From contig JAVMKO010000002.1 of assembly GCA_032164245.1 (NCBI GenBank), forward strand, positions 59,119,840 to 59,183,839: 64,000 bases of DNA, given 5' to 3'. The notes beneath the pieces were generated by a model, which was not told where the DNA came from, searched no databases, and worked only from the letters and a program-made list of their open reading frames with translations. The translations under genes and the position numbers were made by a program. This document shows positions 32,752 to 44,825 of the stretch, in pieces. The stretch comes from Sternotherus odoratus. Taxonomy: Eukaryota; Chordata; Testudines; Kinosternidae. Positions within the stretch are counted from its first letter, which is position 1. Every line of letters begins with the position of its first letter.

Positions 32752-35700
32752 TAATTCCATTTCAACTTACAAAATGGAAAACTGTTTCTCAGACACTTTC
32801 TAAATAATCTAGCATGGATTTTGGCTGGTAGCTAATATTTCAACCATCTATGCAAAATCAGTGAATGATGACTTTTCATTCTGAGCAATATGGTTTAAAT
32901 ATGCCAGAAACAACTCCTACTCTGTAAACATGAGATCCCTCTTTCTACCTTGGGCAGAAACTGGCCTCTTTCTGACCATGGTACGTCAAATATGGCGTGT
33001 TGGTTTATGCTCAGAACAGGTCTTCTGGCCATTATGAGAAAGGGACAATATTTTGCTGGCACATATGCTTCTATTAAAGAGCTGCCACCCTGGATAAAGG
33101 GCCACTGATCTACTAAAAATTTCTTGTTTGTACTATTGAAGCTTGTACATTCCAGAACTCAAGTAGTTCACAAGTTATTTATCAAACTCTCATTATAATT
33201 CTTCATCTGAATATCTTCTATAGCATTAATTCTTCTAGAAATCAAATCTCCATAATTTTTTGTTGTTTATTATTAATTAATTTACATTTTCTTACCTTTT
33301 TTACTGATTGAAAGAGAAATTGGCCAATATATTGTACTAGGAAATGATCTCTCTAAACTCTGTTCAATTATCTATTAATATATATATATATTGAAGTAAT
33401 TGTCTTTTAAAATACCCAGCTACAGTGCCTTTTGGTTTTCTGAAAAGCTGGTCTGCCCATTAAGAATTTATTCAAATAGAGACAAATTATCCTTAATCAT
33501 AAACTACTAAATAAAGAAATTTGGTACTGAAATATCCAGGCCTATTTTTCTGATTTTTTTTTTCAGCTGAAGTGTCGCATTATGACATATCATATTGAAT
33601 CAGACATGAAGTGTTCAGATTATGGCATTTAAAATAATCTTATAACTGCTTGGAACACATTGTAATGTGAAACATCATCCCAGAAATTCAAAAAGGTTAA
33701 ACTTTTCTGCAGATGTAGTTTTAATCCTGATTTCCTACAAAAAGAAAACAGATTAGATTAGTAATTCAAAGAGGGAGGGGACCTTGTCATTCACTCTTTT
33801 ACTGCATACCTTAAAATGATGATAAATATAAATATATTCCTAATGAAGGTCACATCTCATGCTCTGTAAAATTGTAGACTTCTAAGCATGACTATGTCCA
33901 TAGGATGTGGGCGTGACCCTGGTAGTCCATACACTGAATATTATTGTTCATGTGAATAATCCCATTGAAGTCTATAAGACTACTCATGTAAGTAGTACTC
34001 AGCGACTGGTCACCAAGTCACATAGTACTGTTTCTGCTCCATAACTGGATGTTGACCAAGCCACTAGAGAACTTTCCTGATAGCAGTATTAGTATATCAA
34101 GTGAAATACTCGTGTGAATACATATTCACGTTCTCTTCTGTGAATGCTATTTCAAGCCAGAAGTCATTTGTACAGTATGGACATTAATGAAAAAGGAGGG
34201 AGAGGGAAAAGTTTGGAAATTACCAAAATGGCAATTCATTTATATGCCAAGGAGTTTTGAAAATACTTCTTTAGTATTCCCCCATCTCTGTATAGTAAAC
34301 TGCTTACTGTCAGGTATGGAGCTAGTAATCTGTGATCAGCTTTCTAGGATCATAACTAATAGGCAAGATCATTCTCCGCCATGGCCCATTTCCAACTCCT
34401 ACTTGACACTTAACATTTCCACAATGCCCCCACCCAGCCCCCCACAAAAAACCAACAACCCACATCACTTTTTACATTCACAAACACTTGGAGTCTTGCT
34501 GAAACTTTCCAAAATGTTTTTTAAATACTACCTTTCATGAATATACCAAATTACCTAAGTTTACTCAAAGACCAGCTGAATTCTAATATCCTTTTTATGA
34601 TTAGCGATTGTGTCCAAATACGTTCACCACTAGCCATATGTGGCTAATAGGCTATTGAATTGTGGCTAATAAGAAAAATTAAAAATCACAAATATGGCTA
34701 GCATCAAATTTCTATTGAAGACCGCTAAGATAAAGGGACTGAACTCCTATTTGTTACAGGGTTACTATCCAGACTCTAGTGTTTTGTTTCTTAATTGTGA
34801 TTTTTTTGAAACAGCAGTTCTACATGTCCTACTTTTAATATCTTTCATAAACTGTCAAGAGGCTACATACTGAAGGAATAAATCACCCTTTTACATGTAT
34901 TCCCAGTATCTAGAAGTAAAAATAGGAACCACAAGAGCCTAATTACAGATGATTTATCTTCTACAAGTTCAATGAAAATTATATGGAGGGCTGGGTAGGG
35001 AAGGTTGTGCCTCCTCAAACAGCCTGGCTCCCTGACTTCCCCCCTCAGAATCCCCAACCTATCCAACCCCCCTGCTCCTTGTCCCCTGACCACCCCCTCC
35101 AGAGACCCCACCCCCCCTAACAGCCCCCCAGGACTTACCCCTGCCAGACCCCCGGGACTCCCTGTCACTTATCCAACCCTCTGGCCCCAGCCTCCTTACC
35201 ATGCCACTCAAAGCATGTTTGGCAACCCAGCCAGAGCCAGGCACGCTGCTCCACTCTTCCACAGGAGTGCACAGCCCCACCTCCCAGAGCGCTGCCCGTG
35301 CGACAGTGTGGCTCCAGGGAAGGGGGGGAATGCAGGGAAGCCTCCCCAGCCGAGAGCTCAGGTGGGCCAGATAGGACAGGCCCGCAGGCTGGATGTGGCC
35401 CGCGGACTGTAGTTTGCCCACCCTTGGGCTAAATAATGACTCTGCAGTGGGGCACTTCCTTCCTTAAGCCACATGAGGGAGAATCTCAATCTACAGGAGT
35501 GAGAAGGAAAATGTATACCAAGTGAAATTATGGACCTCTGTTCCTTTTATGTCCCTTTAAAATTTTAGAGGTAATTTGATGTCACTGAACTCATGGGCAA
35601 TGCCACAAAACAGCAACAGTGCATTCTGATCACAAACCAGTCTAGGGAAGAGCTTGGCCTTCTAGCTCTATAGCTGAAAAATAGTTTGCCCATTTTTAGT

Positions 35701-36347
35701 AGCTGCCAGAAATAGAAAAAGGGATGATTCAATGGAGCATATGGCATACCTAGGAAAGGGGTAGTGAAACTGTCTAAACACAGCTGGTATATGTAATTTC
35801 TGTCTTGAGACAGTGGCTGTGCTATTTTCATGGAGATCCAGCCAACGAAGTTATGGAATGTGTATCATTTCATTAGTCTCCAACTGTGATCTAAGGCTTG
35901 TTATCCTAATGGAACACATTACACAGGTATGACTCTGAAACAGTGATTTTGCAAACCTACTAAATTTGATTTAAATTGAATCACTTTGAAAATGCAGTTT
36001 TCTTTTTATACCACATACATTCTTATTAATGTTATCTTTCTATTTTGTTGAAATTGATCCTCTTCTAGTATTGCCTGTGGTAACATCAATGAGAATGAAT
36101 AATGCAACAAATTAAACAAGATAGGGTAATCAATACATCTTTTGTATGTATGTCAGTGCACTCCATGTCAAGGACAATCTTGTCAAAAGCAATTTTAATC
36201 ATGTGGTTGATCACCTAATTTTAAAATACTTAATATTTAATACTTAACAAAAGTCACATATTGTCAGCATATTGGAATTCTTTGTATCTTAAAATAAAAG
36301 TTCTAAACAAATACTGTGTATACCTATGATTTAGTTTATATAGAACA
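32752..36347. other. Unassigned DNA with one GC-rich dispersed block
   Basis: About 34985-35425 is strikingly C-rich and ends GGACTGTAGTTTGCCCACCC, the edge of a repeat I have seen in turtles but cannot name. A weak palindromic piece with CCCATTGAAGTC lies near 33905-34010, and a short TA tract near 33379. The remainder is unassigned. Confidence 0.45.
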
Positions 36348-36449
36348 AGCGAGAAAGAATCTTGTAGCACCTTATAGATGCTAGTCTATAAGGTGCTACA
36401 AAACTCTTAGTCTGGATCTGCAAAAGCAACAAACACGGCTATCCTTCGG
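36348..36449 (+). mobile_element. Short fold-back element with 9-bp TSD
   Basis: TCTTGTAGCACCTTATAGA is mirrored by TCTATAAGGTGCTACAAAAC, then a tail with AGTCTGGATCTGCAAAAGC and ACACGGCTATCC. TATAGAACA lies on both sides (36339-36347 and 36450-36458). It is the same family as 41043-41248; the strand follows that copy. Confidence 0.7.
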
Positions 36450-36731
36450 TATAGAACAGTTTGTTTAGATGTGATCATTAAAAACAGCTGAGCTTCTATG
36501 TTTTGCTTTTGAAGTGTAGTATGTGAAGGAAAGCTACGTAATTTCAGAACTTAGTTAAGTAACTAATCATTCTAAATCAACAAATTTAAAAGAATGACAC
36601 TGACACAGTAATACCTATTGTGCAAGATTCTACACAGCACTCAATATTGCCATGTATGACATCTGATATTCTAGATCTGGATCTCATTTAACGCCTCTTG
36701 GATATAAGGGAAGAGTGAGAGGGGAAACTAA

Positions 36732-37244
36732 GGGTATCGCTATACTACCCACTGGATCAGCAGGTAGCATTTGATGTATTGGGGATCGATTTATCACGTC
36801 TCATCTAGGGACAATAAATCGATCCCTGAACACACTCCCCATTGACTCCAGAACTCCATCTCGGCAAGAGGAGTAAGTGGAGTTGGTGGGGGAATGGCCG
36901 CGGTTGACTCGCCGCCATGGGGACAGTCAAGTAAGTCGTTCTAAGATACACGCATGTCACGTCTTGTGCAAGGGTTCTGTTCCGCGGTTACTGTGTAAAG
37001 CGGAAACCGCGTATAGCCGAAACCCATTGAGTTCAATGGTGGGCAAAATCGCCCTCCCTAAAGAAAGTTTTTATATTTCACTTTTCTTTTTATTTTTTTT
37101 CCCAACCACGTAGAGCGGAAATCGCGCGAGTTAAATGTGCCTAAGACGTGACATGCCGGTACGGCGACTTCAGCTATGCTATTGGCGTAGCTGAAGTTGT
37201 GCATCTTAGGTCAACCCCCTTCCTCCCCAAGTGTAGCCCAGCCC
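36732..37244. mobile_element. MITE with TAA target duplications, hosting another MITE
   Basis: Termini GGGTATCGCTATACT and (reversed) GGGCTGGGCTACACT form an imperfect inverted pair. TAA flanks both ends (36729-36731 and 37245-37247), as in PIF/Harbinger-type elements. It matches 29001-29290 apart from an internal insertion at 36950-37159. Confidence 0.72.
36950..37159. mobile_element. Nested MITE with perfect 14-bp terminal inverted repeat
   Basis: GCATGTCACGTCTT (36952-36965) is exactly mirrored by AAGACGTGACATGC (37143-37156). TAC lies on each side (36947-36949 and 37160-37162). Removing about 210 bases rejoins the host MITE text as found at 29001-29290. The interior has GCGG/CCGC-rich inverted pieces and no coding frame. 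Confidence 0.8.
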
Positions 37245-37247
37245 TAA

Positions 37248-39768
37248 GATAGAGAGAGCCTGGTAAGAGATCCCTAGGAACAGCCATGCTAAGGGAAGAA
37301 GAATAGGCAGAATTTACATTGTGGTGTTATTTCTTAATGACCAGGAAAGCCAAATTCCAAGAAGAGGGTGAGTTTGCATGCTCAGGACTGATCCTCTATG
37401 ATGTATTCATGTGCTTAAATTTAACTGTCAGGCTTTGCAAGATTGTGACCTAACTCAAGATCTATTAAAGACAGAATGGGGACTCAACCCAATCCTATAT
37501 TTCATTTACAAACATATAACACAAAGATAATTCTTGGCTTGAAGAGCTTACAATATAATTATATTTAATTATGATAAGTACAGTCACACATTAACACAGT
37601 TATGTATTGTATAGTATGTCAAAGCCAAATAAACGGGTCATTTGGCATCAAGAGATAATGGGGTCATATCATAATGAGTATATCTTTCTACACAATAGCA
37701 CAGTATCAGCAGATGAAGTCAGCAGTGATTAGATTAGTGTAATTAATTATCTTAATGAATCTAATTAAAACATGATAATGAAAGTTAGCAATAAAGGTGA
37801 TGATAATGAATTTAAATGGTGATGAAGTGGAGGTTTCTGAATAAAAGACACTTGACTAGTGCAGGAAATAAAGATAAAATGTGGAGAAGTAATGGAGAAT
37901 TGAGAACAAGAAAATAATTTGATAACTATGGTAGTTGTACAGAAAATAAAGAAGGAAATCTACAAAAAGAAGAATTATTGAACACAGCAACTTCCTTGAT
38001 GGACAGATATTCAGGGCCAAAGTTCAAAAAAAGGCGCATCAGCTATGCTCGCAAAATGAATGTGCATACAAACAAGAAATGTATGTTACATTAACACTTA
38101 CTTGTTTTGTGTGTGCAAGTATGGACTAGGTATGTGCAATTACCTGTTGGTAGGATTATATTTTGCATGCAGGGCCTTGGTGCTTATTTCTGAATTATGT
38201 TCCTTGATATCTGTTTGACTGGCTTTTCTGAATGCAGAAGTTTGAGAGAGAAAATATTTAGGAAAACACCTGGGATTTTTCAAGGGAGATTTTAATTGAC
38301 AAACAATGGGCCAGAGTCTAAAATGAAGTAAATTGAAGTAGGTCCTGTCCTCAGTTGAAATCTCTGACTGAAAATACACAGTTCTGAATGACAAGTCATT
38401 CAACACAAATCCCAGACTTCAAGTTTTTTCTGAAATTTGTTAATATATAATATTCCCTTTAGTCTATAATGTATTTATTGTATTATAGACTTCCTGTATA
38501 ACTTGATCGTGCAACCATATGTGTTGTTTATCAATACAATGGAAAATGCACTATGTGATGATGCATTTATGAAATCCTTCTTGCTGAGGTCTTACAGTTA
38601 ATATTGGCAAATTCATATGTTTATTTGGTTTGGTTTCAGCTTATTTGAGAAAGGATAATACAGTCGTTATGGAAACAAATCTTATCTGTTTAACTTCCTA
38701 AAGTCTCTTGAATTCTCCATTTATTGAGCACATCCTTCTATAGTCATTTTTAAGTGGAATACATCAGCAGCCGTAAGGTAAACTTTCTCACTGAAATATT
38801 CAGTGACTTGTTTATGAAAATGTCTCTGTAAAATCTGTTCAAGTATGTGGAGTGAAAGGATGTAGACTTTTAAGATGCCTTGTGCAGATAATCTGCAGGA
38901 TGAAAAAAAATCTGGAGTCATCTAAACCACACAAGCAGCTGAAGATAGTTATCCTTGACTCCGGGTGACACTGATACATTCAGCAAGGTGGCTATCCTGC
39001 TGGAGAAACTAGTTACAAACAAATTAAAATAAAAAATTAAGGGCCAGACTCCTAAATCTTTATTCAAACTAAATTGCACTTTATGCAAGTAATCCCACTG
39101 ATTTCAGTGGGATACTCATGAAAGAAGGTGATTGCAATGTGATTAAGTATTGAAGAAGCTGGTCCTAAAAAAAATGTTATAGTAGAATAATGGCCAAGAG
39201 CTGTGGAGATGAGTGAAATCTGTAAATTTGTTATCGTTGTTTGTTCATATTGTGGGAGTGCCTAGAGGACCCATGCATTCTCCCAGAGTACTGGATTGTC
39301 ATTCCCAATAATCTTCCATGCCATTTTTGAATGGCTGCGTAGCAAGCAGGATTCCTACCACTAGCTCTAAATTAACTCCTTAGCGTCACTGGTTGAAAGG
39401 GATGGAGACTGAGTCATGAGTCAATACTGGGTTAAAAAAATATTAACAGAGCACAGTGGTTATTGACACTAAAGGGACAGAGTATTTTGTCTGTCCAGAA
39501 TATCACTGTGATACATTATTGTTTATTAAATACAAACAAGAATATATGGAAGCTTCTCTTACCATCTTACTGTCTTTTGAGTAGTGCAACTCAAAAAATC
39601 TCAAAACTGTACCTTCCCCACTTTTTGTACTGAGGCAGGCTTAATTTTATTTTAGTATTATAGTTATTTTGCCTACTTAGTCTTTATAGATTAATTTTAA
39701 ATTAATTATTGTAACTTCAGAGATGTTCTTAAACAATGGCTTCATCTGATCTAAAATGTCAGAGATGA
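37248..39768. other. Unassigned AT-rich DNA
   Basis: A weak palindrome lies near 39042-39165 (GGGCCAGACTCC...GAAGCTGGTCC, with CCACTGATTTCAGTGG in the centre). No gene is seen. Confidence 0.45.
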
Positions 39769-39790
39769 GCATGAGAGAGAGGAGAGAGAG
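39769..39790. repeat. GA-rich low-complexity tract
   Basis: GAGCATGAGAGAGAGGAGAGAG, an imperfect GA repeat. Confidence 0.7.
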
Positions 39791-39799
39791 GTACTTTCT

Positions 39800-40210
39800 C
39801 TAATGGCTAGAGCCTCTACAATGCATCAACACCTGCACCCTTGCCCTGCAGCTGGGACTTCAGCTGTGGCTATGCTCCCCTACCCTACAGCTGGGGCTGG
39901 AGCCAAGACCATGGGCCTCTGCCCCATGCCTTGTGGCCAGGACTCTGTGTCTTTTCCCCACAGCTTGTTGCAGGGGTGGCAGCTGGTACCCTAGGCCCCT
40001 GCTCCACAATTTACAGTGGGGCTGCAGACTATGCTCCTCCCACCCCCCATAACAGGGGGGTTGCCATGTCAGTTCCACCCCTGTATGGGATTCCAGATGT
40101 CATTCCTTCCCCCTGGCTATTTTTAGTCAAGTCACAGACAGGTCACGGGCTCCCATGAATTTTTATTTATTGCCTGTGATCTGTCCATGACTTTTACCAG
40201 CAGTAACCAT
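39800..40210 (-). repeat. GC-rich dispersed repeat with terminal hairpin
   Basis: The right end, GACAGGTCACGGGC...GCCTGTGATCTGTCCATGAC, is a hairpin that also starts the repeat at 60769 in the other orientation, with the same CCATGAATTTTTATTTATTG core. Hence one family, reversed here. Overlapping open frames in the GC-rich part are not genes. Confidence 0.6.
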
Positions 40211-41029
40211 GACACAATCTTAACCTTAATCATAACCAAATGCTAGGAAAATGTGATCACCAAACTATTTTGGGGTGGATGGGTGTTGGTGTGGGGGGTG
40301 TTGGGGAATAATGGAGTGCTGTTTGACGTCCATGCACTATTGGTAATCCAGCCAAAAATACTTCCCTGTTTCCTCCAGTGAGCTAGCACATCTAGTGAAC
40401 TTGCTATACCTACTGTTCATCAGATGGTTCAACCCTGATGCTTTCATTTCCATAATAATGCTAGAGTAGCTCTCAATTGGGAATTTAGGGTAAATGCTAA
40501 ACACTAATTGTTTTCATTGTTCTGCTTGGTGCCCGGGCTGCTAAATCACAAGATATTAGCAGATGTTCCAATCATACAGTGGTGGTTGTGGTAAAGGAGC
40601 TAAGACAAATACAAAAGCTCAGGAGAACCCTGATAGAATTATAAGGTTGACAGCAATTTAATAGTTGGAATGGAGGGGTCTTTCCAATCAAATCTTTTTA
40701 AAGATTCTGAAATGTTGGGATAAGGGTTCCTCTTTACAATTTGTACATGGCTTTATGTTTCTGCCTTCTATCCTGGCTTAGGCATGGAACTGCCAGACAG
40801 CCACAAGAGTTTTTTTCTCATTAGATCCCCTCCCACTTTTGCAGACTCAAGAGATGTGGAAACTCTGATAAACTTACAGTAGGCATGTGAACTTTTGATT
40901 CGCTACTCCGAATGAAGCAAAATTCCAAGACTCTTTCCCTCCATTAATCTCAATGTATTCTTTTCTGAACAGGTGGGCCCATATAAAAATCAGCACCAAA
41001 CTAAGGTCTAGAAAGTTATAGAAAATGAA
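40211..41029. other. Unassigned DNA
   Basis: Nothing recognised beyond a G/T-rich tract at about 40270-40310. Confidence 0.45.
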
Positions 41030-41042
41030 CTGCTCTAGAAAT

Positions 41043-41248
41043 AAGAGTCCTGTGGTACCTTAAAGATTAACTAAAGTATTGAAGCATAAGCTTTCGTGGG
41101 CTAATACCCACTTCGTCAGACGTCTGCTTGCATCCGACAAAGTGGGTATTAACCCACGAAAGCTTATGCTTCAATACTTTAGTTAATCTTCAAGGTGCCA
41201 CATGACTCTTTGTTACCACTGCTATTCCAGACTAACACGGCTACCTCT
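41043..41248 (+). mobile_element. Hairpin (fold-back) retroposon-like element with 13-bp TSD
   Basis: Arms at 41043-41117 and 41136-41211 are inverted copies of each other, with only a handful of mismatches over 75 bases and an 18-base loop. A tail with CCAGACTAACACGGCTACC follows. CTGCTCTAGAAAT flanks it at 41030-41042 and 41249-41261. TSDs this long and variable in length across the family (9, 12 and 13 bp) fit retroposition better than cut-and-paste transposition. The plus strand is an arbitrary choice. Confidence 0.82.
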
Positions 41249-41361
41249 CTGCTCTAGAAATGGTCCCTTCTGCAGCAGGATATGTCATATTGGTCACATA
41301 GAGAATAGAGAAAACAGCTTGTAAGTCACTGTCCAAGCTGTATCTGTTCTGCAAATAGATC

Positions 41362-41560
41362 CAGGGGATAGGACACTGGCCTTGAAGACCTGATCTCTAC
41401 TCTCAGCTCTCCATTGACTTGCTGCATGACTTCACACAGGTCTTAGTCTTCCCTGTGCTTCAGTTTCCCCAGTGTGTAAAATACGAATGATGATACTTTC
41501 CCACCATGGTAAAGCACTTTAGAAGCTATTGATCATAGGTGCTATTACATCAATCTTCCT
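41362..41560 (+). repeat. MIR-like CORE-SINE
   Basis: It contains TGACTTCACACAGGTCTTAG, then CTTCAGTTTCCCCAGTGTGTAAAAT and GTAAAGCACTTTAGAAGCTATTGAT, in the order expected for MIR-type SINEs with a turtle tail. The head (GGATAGGACACTGGCC) is tRNA-like. Confidence 0.75.
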
Positions 41561-41999
41561 TGTTGTCAAGCCAACATCTTTCAGGCTTGATCCTCTTAAG
41601 ACTTTAATAACATATTTGTCTCCCTAGTCAAAGATCTGTTACATTGGAAGCTGCCCGTCCAGCCTGAATCTGAGTAATGTTATCTCACTGCAAAAAACAT
41701 CCCACTTTGTATCTGAGTTAAGATAACTTGGATTCAGTCTGTCCATTATCTGAAGGAACACCTTCTCTAACTTGGATGTTGCAGATGTCATGGCAAAGAA
41801 GAGGAATATTTGTTCACTACCACTGGTGATAACTGTATATTTTTTTAAAAAAACCTCTATGAATTGATTGACTGAACTGAGTGTGATTTCTGCCACCAAA
41901 GCTCTGTCTTCTTTCTTCCTCACTTCCTCTGTCAGTTGCAGGTAATATGAATAATCAAAGCAACTCGTGAGGATGATTCCAGAGAAGAAGTAGTCTGTG

Positions 42000-42190
42000 G
42001 TCTAGTGAATACAACACTGGATAGAGCACCCAGGAGACTTGTGTTCTATTACCAGATTGGCCAATGGCCTGCTGTTGACCAAATTGTCACTTCTCCATGC
42101 TGTTTACCCATCCTTAAAATGCTCTTTCATAAAGCACTTTGAGATCTACTGATGACAAACACTATAAAGGGGCTAGATATCATTATTTGT
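42000..42190 (+). repeat. MIR-like CORE-SINE
   Basis: GGATAGAGCACCCAGGAGAC, TACCCATCCTTAAAAT, AAAGCACTTTGAGATCTACTGATG and a CATTATTT end. It is a second copy of the family at 41362. Confidence 0.75.
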
Positions 42191-42401
42191 GAGGGACAAA
42201 AAAAGATCAGTAGTTGAGGACAAATGGCAATTGTATCTCCCCAGGCCAGCTGTAGAACTGTTCATTCCATGGGCATTCTCCCTCACAGAAATCTGAAACT
42301 GAACTGGCTCCATTTCTGGTCAAGGATAAAGCATTGAAACTGGAAACTATTACTTTTTGTTGGCTTATTTGGGACAAATTTGTTTCTAATGTTTGGTTTC
42401 A

Positions 42402-43118
42402 GGAAAGTTGTCTATGAATACTGCTCATTTTCAGCGAGAACTCTGAACAATGAAAGACTCTCGCCTGCTTAGAGCAGTTTACTTTGCCACTATAGTGCTC
42501 ACAGGCTGTCAATCAACCTCATTCAGCTGGTGATGACACCTATATATTCCTCCTCTTATTAGTTCTCTTTGTGCAATGCTTTTTACTTCTACAAAGGTGA
42601 CAGCTATATACAGTGTAGTCCGTGTTAAAAGAAGCAAGCTTTGTTCTTGTACTGGTTTATATGAGATACCAATACTATTGTTTAGCAACTAGAACAGCTT
42701 GTCATTTTTATGCAGTACTGCCACTTGGCCACAAGATGTCACACTGCTACAAAAACGACAACTATGGCTGTGGAAAAGAACACAACAGAAAGAGCTAAAT
42801 ATTTTCTACAACTTTAATTTAAGGTAAAAAAGATGAATTTCAATATCAGAAATCAGACTGATTTTCTTTATTTCAGCATTTTCTTAGTTAAGGTCTGAAT
42901 TATCAATTTGATTTTATTTTACGTTATTAGCACAACATACACTTAATTTGATCAGTCGGGGAAAACTGTGGTCAAGATCTACACTGGTTTTATGTTTTTA
43001 TACCACTGGTAGCATGAAGTTCTCATGCTATACACCATGAACAAGGAAGCATGACTGAAATTCTAAAATATCCCACCATGAGTGACTATAATACAGTGTA
43101 ATCAGGGGAAGCCAGCAT
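42402..43118 (+). repeat. Left arm of a long inverted repeat
   Basis: From GGAAAGTTGTCTATGAATAC to ATCAGGGGAAGCCAGCA, this is the reverse complement of 48811-49603. By eye about nine bases in ten agree over the whole length. It lacks about 85 bases present in the right arm (near 48940-49020). No coding frame is evident. Shared unusual stretches include GAGGAGGAATATATAGGTGTC read on the minus strand. Confidence 0.85.
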
Positions 43119-43535
43119 ACCATCGTGGCAAAAAGTTCCATTGGTGATAGTGCGTTTTGTGAAGAAATACTTCCTTTTGTTTATTTTAAACTTGCTGCCT
43201 ATTAATTTCATTGGCTTACCCCTGGTTCTTGTGTTAAATAAAGGGGTAAATAACACTTCCGTATTCATTTTCTCCACACCAATCAAGATTTTTATAAGCT
43301 TCTATTATATCCCTTTGAGTCGTCTCTTTTTCAAGCTGAAAAGTCCCAGTCTTTTTCATTTCGCCTCCTATGGAATCTGTTCCATACCCCTAATCATTTT
43401 TCTTACCGTTCTCTATATCTTTTTCAATTCCAATATATCTGCATGCAGTATTCAAGATGTGGGCATATCATGACCAGAACTGCATGCAGTATTCAAGATG
43501 TGGGCATATCATGGATTTATGTAGTAAACATGGAG
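43105..43535 (-). mobile_element. CR1 fragment, minus strand, with a 41-bp tandem duplication
   Basis: On the minus strand the text encodes a CR1 C-terminal part: [14 protein letters not shown], then [20 protein letters not shown] and [11 protein letters not shown] perfect 34-base repeat starting CTGCATGCAGTATTCAAG occurs at 43439-43472 and 43480-43513. The fragment abuts the inner edge of the left inverted-repeat arm. Confidence 0.8.
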
Positions 43536-43539
43536 GAGC

Positions 43540-44692
43540 TTGTTTTGCCAGACTGATCAGGTAAGCCAGTACTGGCAACCTATATGAAAAGGCTGAAAAA
43601 CACCAGGCCTGTGGACTGCATCAACATGCAAAAAGCTTTCTAAGCCAGTCATTGTCCAAGCCAACTTTAGAAGAACTTAATGAGGCTGTTAAGAATGCAG
43701 GAGACAAAACTCAGTTTATGTGAACCAACATAACTGTTGCACCATACTTTCTATTTAAGCAAGAGATACCGCACACTACAAACTGGAGGCTAGTGTTAAG
43801 TGCATTGCCACTTGTTAATCCTGAAGTTGGACACTGGTTTCAAACAGGACTGGCAAATGCTCACCATCTTTCTGAAAAATTCAGTGACTATCTAAAAGCA
43901 TATGGTGCAACAGTGAAAGACTAAGCAATTGAAAAAGTGAAGAACTCTCTCACCATATTCAAAATATGTGCATAGAGGACTGATTGATGCACCAATGTAA
44001 ATAGGCCTCAAGTATTATGTAATTACATATGGTATCATGTTGTCTGTGGTAGGCCAGTACATGCATTCTAGATATCCAGGATATAGAAGACATATCAGCT
44101 GCATCTGTGACATCTTAGAAAAGTTAAATGCTTGTAAATTGAACCCCAAACAGATGGCTGCTTGTGCATTTGATGGAGCTACAAACTTCTCTGGAAGACA
44201 AGCTTTGCTCAGAGAAATGTGTAACCCTAATCTCAACTATACAAACTGCAGAGGCCATCTACTCCAGCTCGCACTAGTACAAGCTGCACAATCTTTAAAT
44301 GATATTTAAAAGCCATACATTTAATGGCTTTTTATGCTCTTTTTTTTTTTCAGCAAGAGTCCAAAAGGACTGACTGTCTTGGAAACAAATAGAAGATACA
44401 ATGGGATTGAAGTTCAAATTAGTCCAACATGGGAAAATCTGCTGGCTTTCTCATGAACAATTCTTAGCTGCCATCTTAAAATTACCACATTTATTCCTGG
44501 CTTTGGAAAATATCCACCAAGATAGGACCGATTTAAGTAGTGAGGCTGGTGAACTACTTTTGTTACTAAGTTCAGAGAAGACTATCGCCATTCTCTCTCT
44601 TGAATGTTGAAACCACTTGGGTCATTAAACAATGTCATCCAGGCATCTGCTACAATAGAAGGTACCCTTGAATCAATCAGAGATATCAATTG
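43540..44692 (+). pseudogene. hAT transposase relic (DUF4371/ZMYM1-like)
   Basis: Pieces of one transposase appear in order, in shifting frames with stops. These are a KQEIPHTTNWRLV-like segment near 43765; an SGRQ-containing AFDGATNFSGRQ and NCRGHLLQLALVQA block (44160-44290); a GLKFKLVQHGKICWLSHEQFLAAIL block (44400-44475) corresponding to the TRWLSH motif of hAT proteins; and an LNNVIQASATIEGTLESIRDIN tail up to 44692. In live hAT elements this protein binds the terminal repeats and cuts and pastes the DNA with a DDE/RNase H-like core. Many stops, at least one frameshift and a small insertion after 44309 rule out function. No terminal repeats that I can assign to it are visible nearby, so it may be a fragment of a larger element. 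Confidence 0.75.
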
Positions 44693-44767
44693 AAAAAGTA
44701 GTGGAACAAACAAATACTTCCCAGTTCTGTTCATTCCCTCTGAAGCAACTGTAATAATCACTCTTTG

Positions 44768-44825
44768 TTGGAAGACAGGATGCTGGGATAGATGGACCAT
44801 TGGACTGACCCATTCTTACATAAAA
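44768..44825 (+). mobile_element. CR1 3' tail scrap
   Basis: GACAGGATGCTGGGATAGATGGACCATTGGACTGACCCATTCTTACAT is a shortened CR1 3' end. Confidence 0.6.

Noticed and set aside
35005..35421. Proline- and glycine-rich open frames of 101-135 codons on both strands
   Set aside because: They overlap on opposite strands in a C-rich repeat. Stop codons are rare there because of composition.
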